DNA of 64,000 nt, from positions 33,349,608-33,413,607 of the forward strand of contig OX442314.1 in the NCBI GenBank assembly GCA_949358305.1, given 5' to 3'. Positions 31,075 to 43,328 of this stretch are shown here, piece by piece. Positions within the stretch are counted from its first letter, which is position 1. Each line of letters opens with the position of its first letter. This DNA is from Strigamia acuminata (Eukaryota; Arthropoda; Chilopoda; Geophilomorpha; Linotaeniidae). Made by a program: the position numbers and the translations under genes. The notes under the pieces were generated by a model. That model did not search any database. It was not told the DNA's origin and saw nothing but the letters and a program-made list of their open reading frames with translations.

Positions 31075-34000
31075 ATGGCAGACAATATCCGAGTAACGGA
31101 TTCCGACTCCGACGCGAACAAGAGAGCCGGCAGTCGTAAAGGCGCCGACTATCACTTGCGATCTGGAGGTCCCTTACCCAAAGCCTCAGCGCACGAAGCG
31201 AGGCAAAAACGGCGCAAGCCTAAACCCGATCGCAGAAGCGCATCAGAGGCATCGCACCCGTCTCGTTCCGAGACGAGGCAGCGATTGGACGAGACAGAGC
31301 GGGGTGAAGAGCAATCTCACTCCAAACTGCCGCGTTCTAACCGTGACGGCGAGACGAGCGGAAACGAGGTTTTATCCCGTAACCCATCGCCTCGTCTAAC
31401 GCACGACACCGAGGTGGGCAGTCCGAAAGCGGCGTCTCCGATACAAAAGACGGCCTCAAACACGACAGCTAATTCGGCACTAAACACGCCAATTACGCAA
31501 AGCCGCCCAGCTTCGGTCAGGTCCGAAGGACACAAGTCCAATGCGTCAAAAACTGAGCGTGTTCCGAGCCAGCCTTACAGCGTCTCGGCCACATTGGTTG
31601 ACACGATGCAGTTGGCACAGGCAGAAGGTGTACGATACACTCTGCCAACGGGAAAAATAACTGTGTACGAAACATTACAAATCGTACGTGCAGCTTTAAG
31701 AGCGCACAGGTTATCCCCGGAAATCACCGTTGTTGAAGGCGCATACGCTCAACAAATGGTAGACTCCGCTCAATTCGAAGCGGATGCCGAGAATGAGGCC
31801 CGACAAGCCATCCGCGAGAGAAAGCGGAAGCTGGCGGAAAGAGAAGCGCGAGCTCTCGAGTACGGCAAATCCCAGCGCGTTCCGACTACCCCAGAAGAAG
31901 TCGAAATAGTTGATCGAGCCTTACATGCACATCGTTATGCATTCCGTTCTCAACAAGAAGCTGAACAAGCTTTCATGACTAGGCTGCAACGAGACAAACC
32001 AAAATCCGTTCGCAAGCCAGAAGTTAGCTCGTCCGAATTGTCCGACGAGAGCGTAGAAGGCGACCCGAAGCGCACGCCGAAGGTCAGCCCCAAACCCGAG
32101 CGAAAAAAGGAAGTGCCAGTCACTCCACGCAAACGGGAAGTCTCGACCGAACAACGCGTTCGACCTCGCATGATGGCGTTAGACGATAACACTAACAACG
32201 CTATCAACCGATTAATAAATGCGAACAACGCGCGTCGTAACGAAGAACAGACTCACACGAGCCGACAACGCGACGACCCGCGGGGTAACGACTGGCAACA
32301 GCCGGTACCCATCCTCAAAGACGACGGACCTTCGAGAAAACCTTCCGAAGACCGCACATCGTCACGAGAGGAACGTCAACGCGAAAGAGGACAGCAACAG
32401 TATCACTACGGAAACAGTGATTCGTCGTCGGATGAACTGGAGTCGAATGCACCCAGTCATCACGATTCGGAGAGAGGTTCCGGAGAAAGACGAAGGGAAA
32501 GAGAACGCGATGAACGCAGGGAAAGGGAACGTGACGACCGTCGTAGGGGCCGGAAAGAGTCAAACTCTTCACGGCGCAACCCGCCACGCCGCTCACCGTC
32601 TCCCGACCCCAGCTCCGACCCCTCGTCCAACGACGACAGACGAAATGATAAGTCAAGTAATCGCCGGAAGAGATCCAACTCTCCGCGCGATAGAGAGAAA
32701 CGACGTCGATCGGAAAATAGCGACCACCGACGGGAGGAGTTTCAGGACCTTCCCCGACAAAGCGCGTTTACCGATTCGACGGGTCGGCAGTATACGATGG
32801 GAGAGCTTGGAAGAGCCCTGCTTGGCTCGTTAAAAGCCGAAGGAATCGATCTGAGCAAACGAAATGATCGTAATCGTAACACTGGTGACCGCGTAAAGAA
32901 AAAATACGCTGTCTCCCGACGTGACACCATGAGTGTTACCGGGAATATTAGGTGGCAATTTTATATTCAGAACCGTTTCGACGGGTCATGGAAAGCGGGA
33001 GATCGCTTCCTTGACGAAGTAATTCGGATTAAGACTGCCACTAAAGCCACCGTAGGAGACATGCTCACCCACGGTATTGTCGAGCTAATGACAGGCTCGG
33101 CACGTGAGTGGTACCAAGGATTGAAAGGCGTCAATTGGGACGACTTTTTAATGAGATTCGACCTGCGCTACGGCGAGACACCCGAAGAGGTGAGCCGAAA
33201 GATGCGAGGTCTTCGCCAGATGCCTGGTGAAACCATAATGGATTACGACATTCGCGCCAGATTGTTGTTCGAAAAGGCCCCGATGGAATTTCATGCCACG
33301 GGATTCAACCTTTTCTTTCTCGGCGGTTTGTCGGAATACTCGCAACGGGTGCTACTTGAAGAAAGGGCACCGACAGGAGGCAGCTACGAAGAAATGAGCG
33401 CCTTCCTGTTCGAGAACACGATAGATATCGAGAAGAGATATTATTCCGCTTTACCAGAAGCGGAGAAAGCAGCAACCGCTAAACGTCTCAAGTTGAGTGC
33501 GGAAAGATATGGGGCGACAGACAAAATCATGCGCCCTACTGAATATCTTAGCGGTATAATGGAGCTGGCAGAAGCTAGCGTTGGTTTACAAATAAAAAAT
33601 AAACTGACATCCACGCTGCCTTCCAACCCATTGGCCGCCCCTAAAAAGGCACCGACAGCGTCAGCCATGCAAGCGACACTGGAGGAGGTCAAGGAGGGGG
33701 AGGAAGCCGAACAAAATGTCGGAAAATCAGACGAAAAAGAAGAAAAAGACGATTATTCGACGGACGAAGAAATACGAAGCTATCGCGATACCTTATCAAC
33801 GGGTTGCGATGAGGAAGGACCGCTAGTACATCTCATCCATCGAGATAGAGCGGTAGAAGAATTTCGCGCCAGGTTAAAACCAAATGCCGGCCGAATTCCG
33901 AAGTATTTTCGAAAAAATTACACGCCACCGTCGAAAGTAGACCCTGAAAAAAAGAAATCGATTGAAGCCCCAAGAGACAAATCAAATATTCGTTGTTTTA

Positions 34001-34155
34001 AGTGTAACCAACCGGGTCACTATTCCAATGAGTGCCCAAGAACAGCGAAAGAAGACGCTAAGTTTGACGCGATAATGAAGCAGATGGCAGAGATTAAACT
34101 CGCCATGGCAAAAAACGAGTCAAAAAACGAGTCAGCGCAGGCGGCGAAGAAATAA
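31075..34155 (+). CDS. gag: Gypsy gag polyprotein, 1026 aa, intact
   Basis: I chose the ATG at 31075 (AAAAATGG context); the frame then runs to TAA at 34153-34155. The first 450 residues are charged and low in complexity. Residues about 460-560 are extremely Arg/Glu/Ser rich (RRERERDERRERERDDRRR). A capsid-like retrotransposon-gag region spans about 635-790 (FDGSWKAGDRFLDEVI, SAREWYQGLKGVNWDDFLMRF). One CCHC zinc knuckle, CFKCNQPGHYSNEC, is at about 974-987 and would bind element RNA. The protein would assemble the cytoplasmic particle. It is longer than most Gypsy gags because of its N-terminal half. The C-terminus overlaps a -1 frameshift signal leading into pol. No stop or frameshift breaks it, so the element was active recently. 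Confidence 0.9.
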   Translation: MADNIRVTDSDSDANKRAGSRKGADYHLRSGGPLPKASAHEARQKRRKPKPDRRSASEASHPSRSETRQRLDETERGEEQSHSKLPRSNRDGETSGNEVLSRNPSPRLTHDTEVGSPKAASPIQKTASNTTANSALNTPITQSRPASVRSEGHKSNASKTERVPSQPYSVSATLVDTMQLAQAEGVRYTLPTGKITVYETLQIVRAALRAHRLSPEITVVEGAYAQQMVDSAQFEADAENEARQAIRERKRKLAEREARALEYGKSQRVPTTPEEVEIVDRALHAHRYAFRSQQEAEQAFMTRLQRDKPKSVRKPEVSSSELSDESVEGDPKRTPKVSPKPERKKEVPVTPRKREVSTEQRVRPRMMALDDNTNNAINRLINANNARRNEEQTHTSRQRDDPRGNDWQQPVPILKDDGPSRKPSEDRTSSREERQRERGQQQYHYGNSDSSSDELESNAPSHHDSERGSGERRRERERDERRERERDDRRRGRKESNSSRRNPPRRSPSPDPSSDPSSNDDRRNDKSSNRRKRSNSPRDREKRRRSENSDHRREEFQDLPRQSAFTDSTGRQYTMGELGRALLGSLKAEGIDLSKRNDRNRNTGDRVKKKYAVSRRDTMSVTGNIRWQFYIQNRFDGSWKAGDRFLDEVIRIKTATKATVGDMLTHGIVELMTGSAREWYQGLKGVNWDDFLMRFDLRYGETPEEVSRKMRGLRQMPGETIMDYDIRARLLFEKAPMEFHATGFNLFFLGGLSEYSQRVLLEERAPTGGSYEEMSAFLFENTIDIEKRYYSALPEAEKAATAKRLKLSAERYGATDKIMRPTEYLSGIMELAEASVGLQIKNKLTSTLPSNPLAAPKKAPTASAMQATLEEVKEGEEAEQNVGKSDEKEEKDDYSTDEEIRSYRDTLSTGCDEEGPLVHLIHRDRAVEEFRARLKPNAGRIPKYFRKNYTPPSKVDPEKKKSIEAPRDKSNIRCFKCNQPGHYSNECPRTAKEDAKFDAIMKQMAEIKLAMAKNESKNESAQAAKK

Positions 34156-34173
34156 CTTCTCGACCGTCTGCGC
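34110..34173 (+). promoter_or_regulatory. -1 programmed ribosomal frameshift signal, gag to pol
   Basis: Two slippery heptamers A AAA AAC lie in the correct gag phase, at 34110-34116 and 34122-34128. After the second comes a 6-nt spacer and then a stem: GCGCAGGCGG (34135-34144) pairs with CCGTCTGCGC (34164-34173) over 10 bp with one G-U. An inner GAAG/CTTC pairing extends it. The gag stop TAA lies in the loop. A -1 slip at either site enters the pol frame, which stays open to 36834. Confidence 0.85.
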
Positions 34174-36834
34174 CATTCATGAAGAAGAAGGGGTTTAACA
34201 AAGGGTTCGATAAACCGCCACCAGTCAAAGAAATGGGTAGTGACATAGCTAACGCCCAGATCCAAGACAGGGCCAACAACGCTTTGCAGGTAATTACCGC
34301 AAACGCTGAGGCTGAGGCGGAAGAACCAAACCTACTGCTTGAAGAATTACCTCAAGTAGTCGAAGACACAGAAGAATTTCGTGTTTTCATGTGCAACGTG
34401 GCGGTCGAATATACCAGCCGCCTATGTATGCTGCCCATGACAATAGAACGCGAAAAAATTATGGGACTGCTAGACTCGGGAGCAGATCGCTCGTTCGTTT
34501 CCGAAGACATAGTAGCATCATTGGGTCTCACCGATAAGATAAAAGGCGTTAATAAAAATGTACGTCTAAAAACCGCCAACGGAATGGCGCGTCCAAAAGG
34601 AGTTATATTATTGACCATGGAGTGGCTCGGAGGGGTAGAACAGCACCCTTTCCTGGTCCTGCCCACGTGCGACAGAATTTTTCTGTTGGGCTTAGACCTC
34701 ATGGCGTCAATGGAAATACAACCAAATCCAATAACGAAATCTTGGAATTATATCAGAAATGATAGAGAAAGACCCGCAATTGTCGTGCCACCAGCTCTTA
34801 TCAAAGAAGCGGCCGACAAGACACAGTGGGAGAAAGGCCTAAAGAAATTCGTTCAAGACTACAATTTTAAAGCATTCGTAGCAGAATTGCAACGGGACAA
34901 TGTAGTGGAAACGCTTGTCGCCGACGCCGCTTTAGAATTAAACGAAGCGGCAGCCCTACGAAGGGTCCTACTTAAATATGAGGGGATCCTGTCGAAAAAA
35001 CCGGGCCGAACGAATAGGGCTATTCACGAGATTAAATTGACGGATAATAAACCTATACGAGTTGCGTATAAGGGAATGAATCCGCAAAAACGTGAAATAG
35101 TGCAAAAAATGTGCCAAGAAATGCTAGACAGTGGCATTGTCTCCGAGGCCCAGGGAGAATACGCGACGCGAGTTGTGCTCGTGATGCGCCCGGGCTCGGA
35201 CCCACGCCTATGCATTGATTACCGCCCATTAAACGCGGTGACAGAGATAGATCCCATACAGATGCCGTCTATCGAATCCATTTTGAGAGAGCTTAGCCCC
35301 TTTTCTTGGGTTACGACGATGGATCTGTCGAAGGGATACTGGCAAGTTGAGATGAGGCCAGAGGATAAGCTAAAAACAGCATTTTACTCGCCAATTGGAC
35401 GGTTGATGTTCAACGTCATGCCGTTTGGTTTAGTGAATGCTCCCAGTACCTTTCAGAGACTAATCGAAAGCGTATTGGGTGATATCCTGCATCAGTTCGT
35501 GTGGGCATACCTAGATGACATAGTTATTGCCTCTAAAACATTCGAAGAGCACATTGAGCACATCGACCAAGTGCTCACCCGGCTGGCGAAAGCTGGGTTA
35601 CACGTTCATCCGGGCAAGAGCAAGTTCTGCCGAAAGGAGCTTGCCTTCCTGGGTTATCGCATTGGAGTCAACGGTTTAGCTATTGGCCCCGAAAAAATCG
35701 ATGCGATTAATCGTTTCCCACCACCCGAGGACGTTAAAGGTGTCCAACGGTTTATGGGAATGATAAACTTCTTCGGCAGGTTGCTACCGGGTCTAGCTGA
35801 AGTGGCAGCCCCAGTTACCGACCTCCTGAAGAATGAAAACGAATTTGTATGGTCAAATGAGTGCAACATCGCATTTAATGCGATAAAGAGGATGCTGACG
35901 GAAGTCGGCGTAATGCCTCTACCCGACTTAAACCGGCCGTTCATATTACATACGGACGCCAGCAGAGTTGGGTTAGGAGCGGCGTTGCTCCAAACACACG
36001 TGCGCGACGGAGTCGAACAAGACCTGCCGTGCATGTTTATAAGTCGCAAACTCCAAGGCGCTGAAAAAAATTACAACGCCACAGAGTTGGAGTGTTTGGC
36101 AGTTGTGTGGGCTATAAGGAAATTCAGAGATTATCTCGAATATACCAAATTTGTAGTCCACACAGATCATCAAGCGTTACAATGGCTGATGAAATTAAAG
36201 GAGCCAGCCGGTCGACTAGCCAGATGGCAGTTAGAACTGATGGCATGCGACTTGACCATTCAATACAAGCCCGGCAAATATAACGTCGTGGCTGACGCTC
36301 TATCAAGGGCACCAGTGTCAGATCCTATCGACGCTGACGATGATGGCGAGGATGATTCCCGCATCATTTACTGCCCGACGAGTTGTCACCGTTGGGATTT
36401 AAGGAAAATAAATGAAATTCCCACCGCGTCTCCAGCAGATGTAAAATTCTGTGGATTCTGGACGCGGTTATACCAACCAGCTGCTGACAATTACCCAAAT
36501 GCAAAGAAGGAATTTAAGCTAGAGCGGAGAATAAATGACCCGCTTCTAAGCGCCTTCCACACTCATGTCGGCAAGCAAATGCGAAGCAATCCCCCGACAA
36601 GGGAGGAAATAATTGTGCAACAAAAATTAGACAAGAAATGTCAGGATAGAGCTAGATTCGTACTGACAGGAAAATATCCGCCCAACTTAACCAGAAGGCA
36701 GAAGCGTCGTTATGCACACGAATCCATAGATTACCTATTGGATGACGGCCTTTTGGTGAAACATCACCCAAATCACCAAGATGACTTGAGTGAATCGGAC
36801 ACCGCAGTAAAGGTAGTAATACCTGCTTCCTTAA
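34128..36834 (+). CDS. pol: Gypsy pol, 5' part (protease, reverse transcriptase, RNase H), interrupted
   Basis: The frame is -1 relative to gag and is open from the slippery site; the first ATG is at 34179. Counting from it, an aspartic protease active site LLDSGADRSF lies at 97-106. Reverse transcriptase follows, with FSWVTTMDLSKGYWQV, MPFGLVNAPSTFQR and the YLDD box at 444-447. RNase H follows, with ILHTDAS, the E in ATELECLAV, HTDHQALQW (about 660) and ADALSRAPV. The order PR-RT-RH is that of Ty3/Gypsy. The frame would continue into integrase but is cut at TTAA (36831-36834) by a 25.3-kb insertion. Read through, the insertion adds 17 unrelated residues and a stop at 36885-36887. Removing the insertion with one TTAA puts 62177 in frame. 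No other break is present, so the element was probably intact when hit. Confidence 0.93.
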
Positions 36835-37844
36835 CCTTATGGCGCGCATGCGGATTTCTCGGAGTGCGAAAGGGACCCTATTTTTAACATTACGGCGGCC
36901 TATACCTTGACCCCCTGTTCGCAGTCTCATGGCTGATTTTGCGGATTTCACTTATTTGTATATTCCGCACGATCGCGCGCGTTTTATCAACCTTGGGAAA
37001 GCCGCTTTCTCAAATTTGCAAATTCCACATTGTGTGAACATGCTACAACGCTTCTGTGCGCGTCAATAAAAAAAAAAACCGATTAGAAATGAAATTCAGG
37101 GTTTTGTTAAAATAAAAATTATACAATATAATCAGTCTATAATGCTTCTATAATGCTGTTGGTTTAATCAGCACATTGTAATCGTGTGAAAACACGCGCG
37201 CTCGCAATAATACATTACCCAATGTACTTGCACTGGCATGGACCCATCAGTGCGCACTTTCCCGTGCGTGCTGCTTGCACTATTTACATCAATTGTTGCT
37301 CCACAGGTTGCGCGACCTGCCGGGCAGTTAAGACGTACTAGAATAACCTCAGGATTTGATAAAACCTGATTTTTGGATGACACTAAGTAAATGGCAGTGA
37401 ATGTGAGATGTGAGATACACGATGAATTTAATAAAATTTATATTTCCTAATCATGGGATTGGTTTCACGTTTCATAATCCAACAATTAAGTAGAATATCA
37501 TTATTGCAATTGATTAAAACAAATTTTTTTTACAAATTCTTTGGTTTTACATTTTAAATTTATTTTCCAATAGTTGGCACCATCGCAATTGCTGCGAGTT
37601 TAAAACACTGCATTCAGCAGAATTTACTGCACTTTCAAATCAAGGCCAGGCATACCTACTGCAAAGTAATGTATAAACCATAAAGAAGCCTTTGATTCGG
37701 AATTGCCTGTAGGTAATTCTGCGCTGGTCTCCAATGGAAATGTCCGCGCCGGTCTTCCGTGCACGGGAAGTCCACAGAAAGTCCGTGCATTCCGTGCGCT
37801 GGGAGTCCGTGCGTCGTACCGCGTGATCTTGCATTGTTTTTTGT

Positions 37845-40800
37845 GGGCTTTTCCTGATTAGGATTACTTCCTTTTTAACTCTTGAAGAATTAAGTTTGTT
37901 TTTTTTGCTCCAAAACGTCCCAAAACGCCTGAAAATCGCGCAACTCGAGGCAAAACATTACAGTGTGTATTCAAATCAAAACTAGCTACAAATACATGCT
38001 GAAATTAGCTAAATTTTCAAATTTTTTGGCTTTCAAGAAGTAATGGAAACATTTGACATAACGTGGATCAGTTGCATTCAAAAACTAAAATATTTTGTGT
38101 TTTACTTCAATTTTAAACTAAAAATGATGTCATTTTCTGTTTAAACCCCTGTTAAAGCTTGAAATACATTTTAACTAAAAGAAATAAGTTTGTTTTTTTC
38201 TTCGGCAGTGACGTGTACACACGAGCACGCCTGAGAACGCCAAAAAATGCTAAAAAACGCTCAAAAACGCCTGAAAATCGCGCAACTCGAGGCAAAACAT
38301 TAATTTTTCATCTTTATTTCAACTTTTGTGACGTTTAAAATTGTGTTCTCATGTTTTTTGCCTCAAGTTGCATTGTCATCTGGCGTTTTGGAGTGTTTTT
38401 ATGTGTTCGCAGGCGTTCGCAGGCGTTTTTTGGCGTTGTCACTCACTCAAGTGGCCAATTTTAGCATTTTCCGTAGTAAAAATGGCCGTTTTTCGTCAAA
38501 ATGGCCATTTTTAGCCATTTTTCAGAGTAAAAATGTTTTTTTTTCACCGTTTTTATAGTAAAATGGCCATTTTTAGTCGTTTTTTTAATCAAAAATGGCC
38601 GTTTTTATCGTTGAAACGTTATTAAAATGTAACGTTTCAATGGCGTTTTGATCTCGCCTCATTTCCGGTTTTGAAAATTAATAAACGCCCCGGCGTTTAT
38701 TCGAGGCAACACCCAACTTGGGCTTTTATTCGCGTCGCACCGCATCATCATCTCACCTTGCCTCCCGTCTTGAAAATTTATAAACGCCCCGGCGTTTATT
38801 CAAGGCAAACCATTGTTTATGTAAGTTTTTCCTGATTAGGGTTACTTCCTTTAGAAGAAACACGTTTATTTCTTCTCGCTTAATCTTGAGTCGTGATCTC
38901 GCCTCGTTTCTGGTCTTAAAAATTAATAAACACCCCGGCTTTTATTCAAGGCAATACGGTACGTTTATGAAACCCAACTTGGGCTTTCATTTTAAAAAAA
39001 GCGCGTGTTCTTACGTCGAACTAAGAGATACAGGTGAATTAGCAACGCCTAATTTGATTTAATAAATAAAGCAAACAACATCTCGCCTCACTTCTGGCGT
39101 TTGTTCGAGGCAAGCCATTGTTTTTGCATTTTTTTTCCTGATTAGGGTTACTTCCTTTTTAACTCTTGAAGAAATAAGTATGTTTTTTTTACTCGGCAGT
39201 GACGTGTACGCGCGAGTACGCCTGAGAACGCCAAAAAATACTCCAAAACGCCTGAAAATCGTGCAACTCGAGGCAAAACATTAATTGTTTATTTTTGTTT
39301 CAACTTTTGTAACGTTTACAATTGTGTTCTCATGTTTTTTGCCTCAAGTTGCATTGTCATTTTGCGTTTTGGGGCGTTTTTAGGCATTTTTAGGCATTTG
39401 CGGGCGTTCTTGGGCGTTTTTTGGCGTTGTCATTCAATCAAATAGCCATTTTTAGCCATTTTTACCCATTTTTCATAGAAAAATGGTCATTTTTAGCCGT
39501 TTTTCATCCAAAATGGCCGTTTTTCATCCAAAAGGGCCGTTTTTCATCCAAAATGGAATAATTGTTGTGTCCGGATTTTATGTCATTTATTGTCTTAATT
39601 AAAGTTAACAAAGTGTCTTTAATTTTTGCTTTTCTTGAATTTCAGCTTTTTAGATATTTTTACATATTAAACTTTCATTTTTTGTGATTTATTAAAAGTT
39701 ACAGTGTTTTCATGAATTTTAGTGTCTATGATATTGATATTATCTTTATTCATTGCTATTTAAAGTTTTATTACTTCTCTGTGTCTTATTTCTTTAATTC
39801 TTGCTCATTTTGTGTGATTTTGGATGATTTTTAGTGCATCCGTCGATTTACAGATCACTTGCGTAAGACGCGTGACGTCATATTTCTTAATCTAGTTCGG
39901 TTGTGTTCAAACTTCTAACCTTTTGTTTGGACCTTATTCTTGTGTTATGGATAGGTTTTAGAATTGATTTAGACTAATTTGGGGGTGATCTGTCGATTGG
40001 TTTGCTTTATTTTTGTCCCGGAACGGTCGTTTTGTCGTTTCGAGCGTTTGTTGTCGGTACGCACTTGTGCGCTGCTGACCGAGTTCATTCCGTTCGGCAA
40101 ACGATTATTTTCAAGTGTTCTTTTAATAAATAGTGCTTTTGTTGTAGGAAATTACATTTCCTAATGTTATTTTATTCAATACAGTGTGTATTCTTGATTT
40201 TATTCTTGTGTTGAAATTCAAATGTCGTGTTTTGCCGCTCTAGCGGATTTGAAGTGGGCGCCATGTTGGATTTCCCCGCTAATTTCTTTATTTATCCATT
40301 TCATTTGTCTTTTTGAAAATGAATAAACGCCCCGGCGTTTATGCGAGGCAAGCCATAGTTTTTGTAGGTTCTTTCCTGATTAGGGTTACTTGTGACGTGC
40401 ACGCGCGAGCTCGCCTGAGGACGCCAAAAAAAGCTCAAAAACGCCCCAAAACGCCTGAAAATCGCGCAACTCGAAGCAAAAAATTACAGTTTGAATTCAA
40501 ATCAAAACTAACCACAAATACATGCTACAATTAGGTAAATTTTCAAATTTTTTATCAATAAATGATGACTTTCAAGAAGTATGACAACATTTGACAAAAT
40601 TTAGACCAGTTGCATTTAAAAACTAAAATATTTTGTGTTTTACTTCAATTTTAAACCAAAAATGACGTCATTTTTTGTTTAAACCGGCGTTTATTTGAGG
40701 CAAACACGCCGCTGAGAACGCCAAAAAATGCTCAAAAACACTCCAAAAGACCTGAAAATCGCGCAACTTGAGGCAAAAAATTAATTTTTCATCTTTGTTT

Positions 40801-42060
40801 CAACTTTTGTGACGTTTAAAATTGTGTTTTCAAGTTTTATGCCTCAAGTTGCATTGTCATCTGGCGTTTTGGGGCGTTTTGGGGCGTTCGCAGGCGTTTG
40901 CACGCGTTTTTTGGCGTTGTCACTCACTCAAGTGGCCATTTTTAGCCAATTTTCGAAGTAAAAATGGCCTTTTTTTATTAAAATGGCCATTTTCAGCCAT
41001 TTGTCATAGTAAAAATGGCCATTTTCAGCCATTTTTTATAGTAAAAATGGCCATTTTTCATCCAAAATGGCCGTTTTTCATCCAAAATGACCATTTTTAT
41101 CATTGACACGCTATAAAAATGTAACGTTTCAATGGCGTTTTGACGGAACCGGTAAGTTTTGAAATTTCCCGTGTCCCGTTATTGTGACTCCTCGTCCGGT
41201 TTCTCAGAACCGAAACCCTAATACAGGTGAATTAGTGACGCCTAATTTGTTTTAACAAATAAAGCAAACAACATCTCGCCTCACTTCCAGTCTTGAAAAT
41301 TAGTAAACGCCCCGGCGTTTATTCGAGGCAAGCCGTTGTTTTTACAGTAATTTCCTGGTTAGGGTTATTTTTTTTTTAACTCTTGAAGAAATAAGTTTGT
41401 TTTTTTCTCGCCTGCACGCGCGAGCTCGCATGAGAATGCTAAAAAATAAGCAAAAACGTTCTAAAACGCCCCAAAACGCTTCAAAATGCTCCAAAAAGCC
41501 TGAAAATCGTGCCACTCAAAGCAAAAAATTATGTTCGCATGTTTTTTGCCTCAAGTTGCACGGTTATCTGGCGTTTTGGTGCGTTCTTGGGGCGTTTTGG
41601 TGCGTTCTTGGGGCGTTTTCGGGCGTTTTTTTGGCGTTGTCACTCACTCCCACACTTTGCTGTCTTGTTTATTACAATTTGGTTTAGCTGTTGTATTTAT
41701 TTTTATTTGTTTTATGGTTATTTAATGTGTTTTTGTAGCATTCAAAATGTTTTGTTGCCTAATTTCTCGTTTTGGCGCCAACTGTTTGTTTGACAACGCC
41801 GTGTCAGAATTTAGGGATGATTCTGCTTTGGTTTCTAATTAAAAAAAAAATGTTGTTTTAATTTCAATTGTAACTGCTTATTATAACGTTATTATTAGTA
41901 TTTTGTAAAGGTTCATTCTTTTTCCATGTTAATAAAAAATGAAGTAACTTTCGGTGAAAAAAAAAACAGTTAAATGCGGATCAAAATTAAACACACACGA
42001 GAAGTTTAATAAACGTCCCGGCGTTTATTCGAGGCAATACGGTACATTTGTGAAACCCAA
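37845..42060 (+). repeat. ACGCC hairpin modules and AAACGCC/GGCGTTT palindromes, unit 1
   Basis: A module recurs about five times (38.2, 39.2, 40.4, 40.7 and 41.4 kb). Its left arm is rich in ACGCCAAAAA / CTCAAAAACGCC and ends CAACTCGAGGCAAAA. Its right arm starts TTTTGCCTCAAGTTGCA and is rich in GGCGTTTTGG and GGCGTTTTTTGGCGTTGTCA. The arms can pair. AAACGCCCCGGCGTTT with a trailing ATTCGAGGCAA occurs at about 38684, 38784, 40324, 41304 and, with a change, 42010. Blocks of ATGGCCATTTTTAGCC repeats follow some right arms. Confidence 0.8.
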
Positions 42061-43328
42061 CTTGGAACCCGAAAATAACGTGGGGCCGTCTGAACACCTG
42101 GATTTGAATTTTCGTCTACGCGCGCGCCGACGCATGGGGAATGCGGGGTGGGGTTCCTTCCCAGTGTTCCGAACGAGTCAATTTCACCCCGAAAATATCC
42201 CGAAATTGCTGATACATGCATTTCGAGCCAGAAATATTGATCTTCATGTAAATTTTGATTGTTTAGCTTTTTTTTGAAATTTTACAAATTTTTCTCATCT
42301 CCTGCCTTCCTCGCTCATTTAACACCAAAATGGCCTGCATTGAGGATTTTTCCCATAATCCTTTTCACACGTATGGAGCGCAAACAGTCGCAATAAATGA
42401 AATCAGCGGAATTCGGCCTTGAGTTTGCGACGCCATCTTGAATACGAGTAACAGCACAGTATGGTGTCAATTATTCGAACTGATCGTAAGGCATGGGACA
42501 AAAATTGATTAAAAACGAACAAACATGATTAAAAATCAACAAAAATCGACTGAAATCGGACAATAATCAATTCAGAATGACAAATAACGATTAAAATTGG
42601 CAAAAATTGTCACAAATAGAGAAAAACCGATTAAAAATCAGCAAGAAACCAATAGAAATTGATAAAATCAAATAAAAATTAACAAATATCCATTTTGTTT
42701 GCTTTTAAACAAATTAAGAACTTTGAAAACACACGACAATTTTAAACAGTAAACACCGGGGTCAAATAAGCGCCGCTACTCGTTTAAACACCGGGGAGGT
42801 GTTAGTGAAGTGCCTCGAGTGGAGAAATTAATAAACGCTCGAGGCACCACGGTAGGCTTATTAAACACAAAATATGAAACGCTCGATCTTCAACAGGCGC
42901 ACACGCCCGAGAACACCTCGGCATGCCTCAGCACTCTCCAAGAAACGAGAAAAACCAAGGCAAAAAAAAAAAAATACACCAAAATTAGGACTAAAATCAA
43001 ACACACATGGGGCCCGGAAGATTGATAACATCCCGGCATATATTCAAGGCAGTACGCCATGTTTTTTCCACCATTTTGTAAGTTTATTTCAATATTCATA
43101 AAGTTTATTGCTTTTTGTATCATTAGTAGTATTCCCTTGTGTGATGTGGTTTTATAAATATCACACACAACTGCTTCTGCTGTTTTCTTCACGTTTATGC
43201 TTCGTGTATGCACGTGAAGCCCTCGCACATCTTTTGAGCACCTGTACACATTTGGACACGCTCAAGGTGCTACATCGCGCGCTCAAACGCACTAGATCGC
43301 GCGCGCAAACGCGCTACATCACGCATAT
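42061..43328. other. AT-rich filler of unit 1
   Basis: No gene. Degenerate GATTAAAAATCAACAAAAA-type words fill 42500-42670, and CGCGCTCAAACGC / CGCGCGCAAACGC repeats precede the MITE at 43270-43320. Confidence 0.5.

Noticed and set aside
36835-36887. Extension of the Gypsy pol frame past the TTAA to a stop at 36887
   Set aside because: Those 17 residues lie inside the insertion and recur identically at 49447, so they are read-through, not the pol C-terminus.
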